A stretch of 64,000 nt of DNA from Epithemia pelagica. Lineage: Eukaryota; Bacillariophyta; Bacillariophyceae; Surirellales; Surirellaceae. Positions 57,840 through 64,000 of the stretch are shown here, one piece after another; position 1 is the first letter of the stretch; each line of letters opens with the position of its first letter. Made by a program: the position numbers and the translations under genes. The DNA lies in assembly GCA_946965045.2 (NCBI GenBank), contig OX337235.1, positions 2,737,928-2,801,927 on the forward strand, written 5' to 3'. The notes below the pieces were generated by a model. It had not been told where the DNA came from, searched no databases, and saw only the letters and a list, made by a program, of their open reading frames with translations.

Positions 57840-58187
57840 AACGAGACACTGTCGGTACGAGGGACACTCTGGAAATCCTCTGGAACGGATGCATCGACTA
57901 CCAGGTCGATCCATTCCTGGAGTCTCCCTTTTGTTGAAAAAAGCCGGATGGAGAGCTCGTGGAGTGGATGTAATGGCTCTTGGTTTCCTTTGCGCTCCGA
58001 AATTCCACGGCCGAACGAACGCACAAAAATGCGGTCGAGACAAGGGAACCTGCGGGGCTTTTGGGCGCGCACGTACTACTACCATATGCTACTGTAAGGA
58101 GATGTTACACCTACATGGCATGGTACCTTGTAGGACTCCCTCGTAGGCTCGGCGAGCACAAGCACCGTCGTCGTTTGGTTTCGTGTA
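57840..58187. other. Convergent intergenic stretch
   Basis: 348 bases between two tail-to-tail genes. Nothing recognised. Confidence 0.4.
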
Positions 58188-58829
58188 TTAAAAGAACATG
58201 AAGTGTTTGTGCACGGCTTCTTGGACATCCCACGTACACGACATGCCGGCTGGAAAGGTGACAAAGTCTCCCTTCTCGAACGTGGCGGCTTGTCGTCCAT
58301 CGGTGGGAGTGACCGTCACTTTTCCCGCCAACAAGTAGGCCGATTCATTCTCTCCATAGGTCCAGGGGAAGGAACCCGCGTCGCATCCCCAGGTACCCCA
58401 ATCAACTGTGTAATAGAGACATGATGATCATGAGAATCATTATCGAATCCGAGTGTTGGGAGGGGCATAATGATCCATGGATTGCGGGATTGTCCAGAGA
58501 ACAACAAGACATGGAAGCAGAACAAATGAGACGTTTGGTCCCAATCATGGTCGTACCACGACTTCTCTCCTGTGGAAAGCGCGAGATATATATATAGAGA
58601 GATACTTACAGACACCCTTTTGCTTCAAAAATTCGGCATCGGGTTGACGAATGACTTCAATCTCGGGTTTGGTCGAGGATGCGAGGGCCGACGATGACAT
58701 GGGGAACGCGACACCTGTATGACGCCGGTGACTGGGAGACGGAGAAATCACGGAAAAGGACGAGACAACCAACACGGGGGAATTGCAGATCCAAACAAGA
58801 AAGCCAAGAGTCACTCCCACCAGAATCAT
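58188..58829 (-). CDS. Cupin_3 (DUF861, ureidoglycine aminohydrolase-like) protein, two exons
   Basis: Exons 58829-58610 and 58405-58188, intron of 204 nt (GTAAGT to ACACAG, containing a TA repeat). The joined CDS is 438 nt, 145 residues. Exon 1 carries a signal peptide (LVGVTLGFLVWICNSPVLVV) followed by SSFSVISPS, a plausible plastid motif, and the domain start EIEVIRQPDAEFLKQKGV. Exon 2 gives FDWGTWGCDAGSFPWTY, ESAYLLAGKVTVTPTDG, FEKGDFVTFPAGMSCTW and VQEAVHKHFMFF, the linear order of small Cupin_3 proteins of plants and bacteria. The family includes ureidoglycine aminohydrolase-related proteins, but many small members have no known activity. Probably in the plastid. Confidence 0.85.
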
Positions 58830-59284
58830 GGTATTGCTGCAATGGTCGTCGTTCTATGATATTGGATGGATCTGTATGTATCTTTGTGGCGTCACTTTTG
58901 CGTGTAGTTCTGAGAATAGAGCAGTCGCGGAAAACGTTCGTGCCACCAAGAATCGCTGTTCTGTGGGCGAGGGTATCTTTGGTTTCGTTCGAATGGCTTT
59001 GATGGTTTACAGTGCCCGTCTCTTCTCTCTCTCTCTCTTGTGACAATGAAATACTGGACGCTTTGCATGGATGCTGGCCATCGTTTCTACCAGAATCTTC
59101 GCCTTGGCGTTCCACGTTCGCGGTCCGACTGTTCGGAGGGCAGACTACTAATCTCTTGGCCATGGTCGCAATGAATCTAGCAACGGACTGTTTTTTTATT
59201 TTAAGTGTGGTCTATATGTGGTGGGGCTCCTAAGCGGTTGGTATGCAAAGGAGAAGGGCGTCGTCTGCCGGCGGAAGGAAATCG
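58830..59284. other. Intergenic stretch before the retroelement block
   Basis: 455 bases; upstream flank of the cupin gene, then the 3' flank of a decayed non-LTR element. No gene recognised. Confidence 0.4.
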
Positions 59285-61143
59285 TCAACAGACTGCGGTG
59301 AGTATAGTGGGGTGACTGGGGCAAAATGGGTGCGGGCGAGATAAGCCATCTGGGAAGTTGGTTCCTTGGGTTCTGTTCGCTGCCATTTGGTTGTTGGCAT
59401 GGATTGCCAGTGCTGAGACAATGCTATGGGCCAGTGATGCTTTAGCATAGTGTGCCAGGGAATAAATGTTTGCTTCGGGGAAGATCATTTTCATGGTCCT
59501 GTTGGCTTTGGCAAGGAGGTTGGACGGGGACTGTGGGAGCTCCTGGTACCTGGTACAAGGCAAATGCTGCTGGGTGTGCTGTGCTCCGCGTTGGTTATTT
59601 TCCAAAATGTGGGCCAGTCCAGTTAGGTGGCTGTGTGGTGAAGGGGTGTGGGTGTTCAGTGTCAAACAACAGTCGGTGGGCAAAACAACCAAGGGAATCA
59701 AGGTGCTGGTCCACTGTGAATGGCACAAGGTAGATGCCGCTGTGGAGGAGATGGGTGGCAGTGTCACTGTCCCTGCAGTACTTGGTGCAAGCGGCATCAT
59801 TGTGCGTCCTGGAGGCAGAAGTTGTGAGGGCATTGTTGTCAGACGGATCGTGGATGGGTACTCTTTGTGGCGGGAGTGGCACTGTGACACTGTGACATCA
59901 ACAGTGATGTAGTGGAACGGCGCGTTGTGATGTGGGTCGGAAAGCAGAAGACCAATGTTAGCTTGCCGGATATTCCGATTATGTTGGGGGGCGAGGAACC
60001 GTTCAAAGAGGTCAACAGTAATGTCCAGCGCCGCTTGCACCCCCAGAGAATCCATTCCTGCAATGAGTCCGTCGTCGGTGTAAAACTGCCGAAGTGGCGT
60101 AGATGCCACTGGGGGTTCTTGGGTCTGGAGGTACCTCTCTCCCAAATGAAGTACTGCATCAACTATGATGTTGAAAACTGTTGGTGAGAGGATATCCCCC
60201 TGACGAACGCCTCGTTCCGTTGCGATCCTGTCGCCATAGCCACCGCCTGGTTTCGGTACCATACCACTGCCATCCCATGCTTTGCGGAGGAGATTCACGC
60301 ATCGCGGTCCGAGTCCGTAGTTTTCCAGCATACCAAAGAGTCGTTTGCGATCCACGGTGTCATAAGCCTTTGTCAGGTCCAAAAAGATTTGGTTTGATTC
60401 GTCGATTGATGACAGACGATACTAATTTATAGAGAACTTTGAGTAGTGCGATTCCTCTATATTTGCCTTCTTGTTCTTGTTTCGGAACCAGAACCAGCGG
60501 CGCATTCATGAAGTCTTGAGGTATCTCTCCATCCTGGAAAATTTGTTGAACTAGTTCCACTGCGATTGACCACTGCAGTGCTTCCCCAAATAATTCTTCG
60601 GAAACGTCATCCCTTTCCTCCTCACTCCATGCGTGTTCTACGCGCTTAGCTGCCCTGGCCCATCGCTTCAAGTCATCGACCGTATCCCCGTTGCACCGGG
60701 AGCTTTGACCTGTTTCATAGACCCCAGGGCTGCTCAAATTTCATGTTCCTCCGGTACAGAGTCAGCGATTTCATATTCCCGAATGACCCTAGCATTGGGC
60801 CTAATGTAGGTGCCAATAAGCCCAAAGGACTTTTCCCCGGATCTCAACACTGCCGAAACAGTATCGCGACCCCATTGTTTAAATTGTTCGATGGAGAAAC
60901 GCCGCCCTTTGATGAAGACTGGGCAAAACTCCCGCACACCGTGTAGCCAAAGTGATTTGTAGTGTGTTTATCGGACGTAAGCTTTGTCTCGGTCAGGACG
61001 GCAACATCAACATGCATCTCCTTGAGACCCCTGAGGGTGGCCTCGAGATTGCCATGGTGAGCACTTCGTATGTTTAAGGTTCCAATGAGAAGTGCGACTC
61101 CCGTAGAGCTTGTAAGAGAGCCTCCGTGTGACATGTTTGCCAA
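59285..61143 (-). pseudogene. Decayed, internally deleted non-LTR retrotransposon, copy B
   Basis: Minus-strand pieces in order: 61143-60844, start of an apurinic-type endonuclease (IGTLNIRSAHHGNLEATLRG, VDVAVLTETKL); 60937-60734, a second piece (SFGLIGTYIRPNARV); 60737-60360, reverse transcriptase part (APLVLVPKQEQEGKYRGIAL, LYKLVSSVINRR); 60382-59285, reverse transcriptase palm (MDLTKAYDTVDRKRL, GVRQGDILSPTVFN, LRQFYTDDGLIAG with TDD in place of ADD) and a scrambled tail. The end of the endonuclease and the beginning of the RT are missing. Frames are broken; inactive. Confidence 0.75.
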
Positions 61144-61159
61144 CGGAACCCGGTAGTAC

Positions 61160-64000
61160 TCAAAAATTCCAATCTACTTTTGCAACTCTCGCCAACAAAA
61201 CACGACGACAATGATGAAATTGCTGAACAGAACCGAATGAAACCGCCCCAAAAATCGCACCAACCCAGCAAACCAGTCGAAGACAGGGGATGCACGAAAG
61301 CTTAGAGGCGTATCCCTTTACCATTAGTCTGTCGAACTGTGTGTACTGTTGGTAGAGGAACCGATTGAAATTACGGACATGGCTGGCTGTAGTCCGTTTG
61401 GTAGAATCTGAGAATGAGGGAGAGGTCTTCAAGTAGTTTAGATAGAAACGTTCCCATCGAAGATTGACGTAGTGCATGATGGGTTGAAGTCGTCCGCACC
61501 TTTGAAGTGTGCTTTGTGCGGACGGATAAACCCAGGTGAGGTCCTCCGGGTTATCCTCTGTGTACGTTCGATGAACGTACATCCTTGTCAGGTGCCGGGC
61601 ACAACCGACATGGAAAGACGTAAGCAGCTGTTGTATTCGGGGCGTAAATGTCCACGTCTCGCTCCCGTACAGCCGGACAGTGGAAACAACCACCAGGTAC
61701 ATCCGGGTATGCATTGCCAGTGATGCGCGTTGAGAACGAAGGAGGCGTGAAAGTGTGCCCCATTTCGCCCGCGATCTTTCAATATTCCGCTGGCATGCCT
61801 CTAAGTCATCATCCTCCGAATTGAGGACTCGTCCGAGGTACGTAAAAGAAGAAACTTGGCCAATGGGCTGGCCTTTGACAAAGAACTGCGGCAGGTTCGC
61901 GAGTTGTTCCGCCAAAGCATCAGCGGCCTTTCGGCCCTCGAATTTCCGTTTACCGTTCTGACAGACCACCGAAGCAAGACCTTTAACGTACTGGTTACAT
62001 TGATTACATCAAATATAGCCCAACTCACCCAACACATGTATTTCGTCGACAGGGTGGCGCGCGGCAAAGTGTCTTCGCAACGCCGTGCTGGTTCCCGCCT
62101 CATAAGGGCAGAACGGTAGTACTGGGCATGCCATTGTTGTTTGTTTGGTTGGCTTTGAAACCACATAGTTCCGGGGTCCACTCGCACAAACTGGTGTGGG
62201 TGAATAGAAATCAATCCTCTGTGGGCCAACTATCTCAGGGTGTGTGTTTCGAATGTGTCGTTGAATAGCAAGAAACCATCTCGCGGCCGCGATCAAAATA
62301 CGAATCGCGGTCTCCCGTTACCACGTTACAATACGCACCGTGCTGGATCCGTTGAACCCGGTGCTTGCCCGCAACGTACATTCACTTTGTTTTTCTAATG
62401 TTAACCTCAATGCCAAACCGCTCAAAAATGTCAACGACTGCATCCAACGAGGCCTGTACTCCATCAGGGCCGATCCCAGCAATCAACCCGTCGTCTGCAT
62501 AATACTGCAGCAAAGGCAACTGTGCCTCTGAAAGTCCAGCCTCTCGCAATCGCTCCCGTTCCAAACGAAGAACTGCATCGACCAACACGTTGAAAAGAGT
62601 AGGAGATATTATGTCACCTTGTCGGACTCCACGTGTTGTCGTGATGAATTGCCCGAACCTGCCACCACGCTTCGGCACCATCCCACTGTTATCCCAGGCA
62701 TTACGTAACACCGCAATACACCTGGGCCCCAGGATCCCGTAATGCTCTAACATAGTAAACAATCGGTCACGGTCAACCGTATCGTAGGCCTTCGTCAAGT
62801 CCAAAAAGACCAAAAATGAAACTTCCCCTCTACACCGCGTTGCTTCAACGAGGAGTTTTGCTTCCGCTATCGCGGTGGTACAGCTCCTGTTGCACCAAAA
62901 TCCGTGTACTCCTTTGTGCCAAGATACCGAGCTTGTGATTCTCCGATTGATGAGAGTGCTCGTAAGTTTGTAGAGGGTTTCCAATAATGCAATTCCGCGG
63001 AATTTTACAGGCTCCTGCTTTGGAATGAGCACCAGGGCCGCTTGTGAGAATTCCAGAGGGACGTCACCAAATTGAAAGATCTCTTGAACCATGTCAACTA
63101 CTACCGACCAGTGAAGTGCCGCCCCAAAAGTCTCTTTGTCGATCTCCGGCTCTTCCGGCTCGCCTTGACGATGCCAGACTGTCTCCACTTTTCTCGCTGC
63201 TGTGGCCCAGCGTTTGATGTCCTCCACACGGATTCCAGTCGGGCCTGGGGCTTTCCCGTTGCGCATGGGCCCAAGTGGTGCCGCCCTGATCTCGTCCTCG
63301 TGTGGCACCTCATCAGATATTGCAAAACCTTCGCCCACCGGGTTTGGCGGGGGCTCTCCAACCTTGTTAAGACTCTCGTCCTTCGAAAAAAGTGCTCCAT
63401 ATTCTTGTTCAATGGCCTCCATCTCGCATCGTGCGAAAGGGAGGTTGATACCCGCTTTCCTCTTGTACCATGCTGAAAGGACTTGCCATGCCCGTTTTGC
63501 GTCCGTTGGCACGAGCCTTTCAACCATCTCCAACATTTTGTTCATGCGGGCTCGTCGATCACGTTGGAGTAGTGCCGCCGTAACTCATTTTGCAGTTTCA
63601 TACCGACGTCGTCGGTCTGCTGCATACTCCTTGTGTACAGCAGCACTGTTGCTTTTGTTTTGTGTTGTTGTTCTATGATGGCGAAGAGTGCTGCATTTCA
63701 TTCCTTGTCTTCGTTTATCTGCTATTGCCGCCCAAGTGGTCCCTGATCCAATCACTTTGCAGTTTATGCGGCTTAGTCTCTTGCACATCGTTACCGAGGA
63801 TCCGTAGTTTGTGACCAACCGCTGACCTCGGTTGTATTGGGACCGGCCACTGCCGAAGCTGCCACATCTTCTTCCGATGTAGTTTCAAGTCCCCAGCTGG
63901 TACATCCACGTATACCATTCGATGATCGGTGTTACACAGCCCCGAAAATCGAATCCTGTGGGTACACACCGGCATAGATGGCGCCGCAAGGATATAATCG
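61160..64000 (-). mobile_element. Decayed non-LTR retrotransposon, copy A, runs off the window edge
   Basis: Minus-strand pieces in order from the right edge: 63975-63715, end of the endonuclease (LCNTDHRMVYVDVPAG, the S/T-D-H motif); 63545-62382, reverse transcriptase; 62296-62009, a C2H2-like finger (VLPFCPYEAGTSTALRRHFA); 61969-61160, the C-terminal part (VSSFTYLGRVLNSEDDDLEA, LYGSETWTF). The frames change several times, so it is not intact. It is related to copy B and lies head to tail with it, 17 bases apart by the frames seen. Confidence 0.8.
62382..63545 (-). pseudogene. Reverse transcriptase segment of non-LTR copy A
   Basis: 387 codons in one frame. GKAPGPTGIRVEDIKRW, AALVLIPKQEPVKFRGIALL, FLVFLDLTKAYDTVDRDRLF, TRGVRQGDIISPTLFNVLVD and PLLQYYADDGLIAG with the intact Y-A-D-D catalytic motif are the ordered blocks of a non-LTR RT. 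It stops at the RT end, where an intact element would continue. Confidence 0.85.

Overview
The window reads as nuclear DNA of a diatom, probably a raphid pennate such as Seminavis. This is an inference, not a proof. The support is: short GT-AG introns (roughly 70-200 nt) with GTAAGT donors; several short proteins whose N-termini are an ER signal peptide followed by a plastid motif with a key Phe; an LRR surface protein with a Ser/Pro/Thr-rich stalk; a Copia element with a fused gag-pol ORF; and partial nuclear rDNA. Gene density is high on the left (1-18 kb) and on part of the right (47-59 kb). The middle (18-46 kb) and the right end (59-64 kb) are mostly mobile DNA.

1-17.8 kb, housekeeping block: a PPR protein cut by the window edge, a Ser-rich protein, a fucosyltransferase-like glycosyltransferase, an SFC1-type succinate/fumarate carrier (four exons, one of 26 nt), a 985-aa protein with seven phospho-site-like repeats, a DUF4239 membrane protein, a small zinc-ribbon protein, chaperonin subunit CCT3 (two exons) and a JmjC/cupin dioxygenase.

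18.1-27.5 kb: a PIF/Harbinger transposon with its two convergent genes, a retropepsin-like ORF, a decayed PPR gene, an ITS2/LSU rDNA fragment joined to a nuclease-kinase fusion gene, and a frameshifted prolyl 4-hydroxylase. The rDNA plus nuclease-kinase unit recurs almost unchanged at 43.9-45.9 kb.

27.9-41.8 kb, the most interesting part: a DNA transposon that starts TACCCCC, ends GGGGGTA, and is flanked by a perfect 10-bp direct repeat (GCAAATTCCC). It carries an intact RecQ-like helicase gene, convergent with a candidate transposase gene. That second gene is split by an 8,384-bp Copia retrotransposon with matching 783-bp LTRs and a 5-bp target duplication (ACAGT). The two halves of the gene are in frame across the excised Copia. 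A 739-bp element at 54.9-55.6 kb has the same kind of ends and its own 10-bp target duplication, so a non-autonomous relative lies in the same window.

47.5-59 kb: a large LRR membrane protein, a 1.7-kb foldback element with about 690-bp inverted arms, a YqgF-like protein, the short transposon just described, a plastid-type protein with an internal duplication, a small secreted or plastid protein and a Cupin_3 protein. 59.3-64 kb holds two decayed non-LTR retrotransposons on the minus strand, head to tail.

Coordinates of introns and repeat ends were read by eye. No database search was possible.
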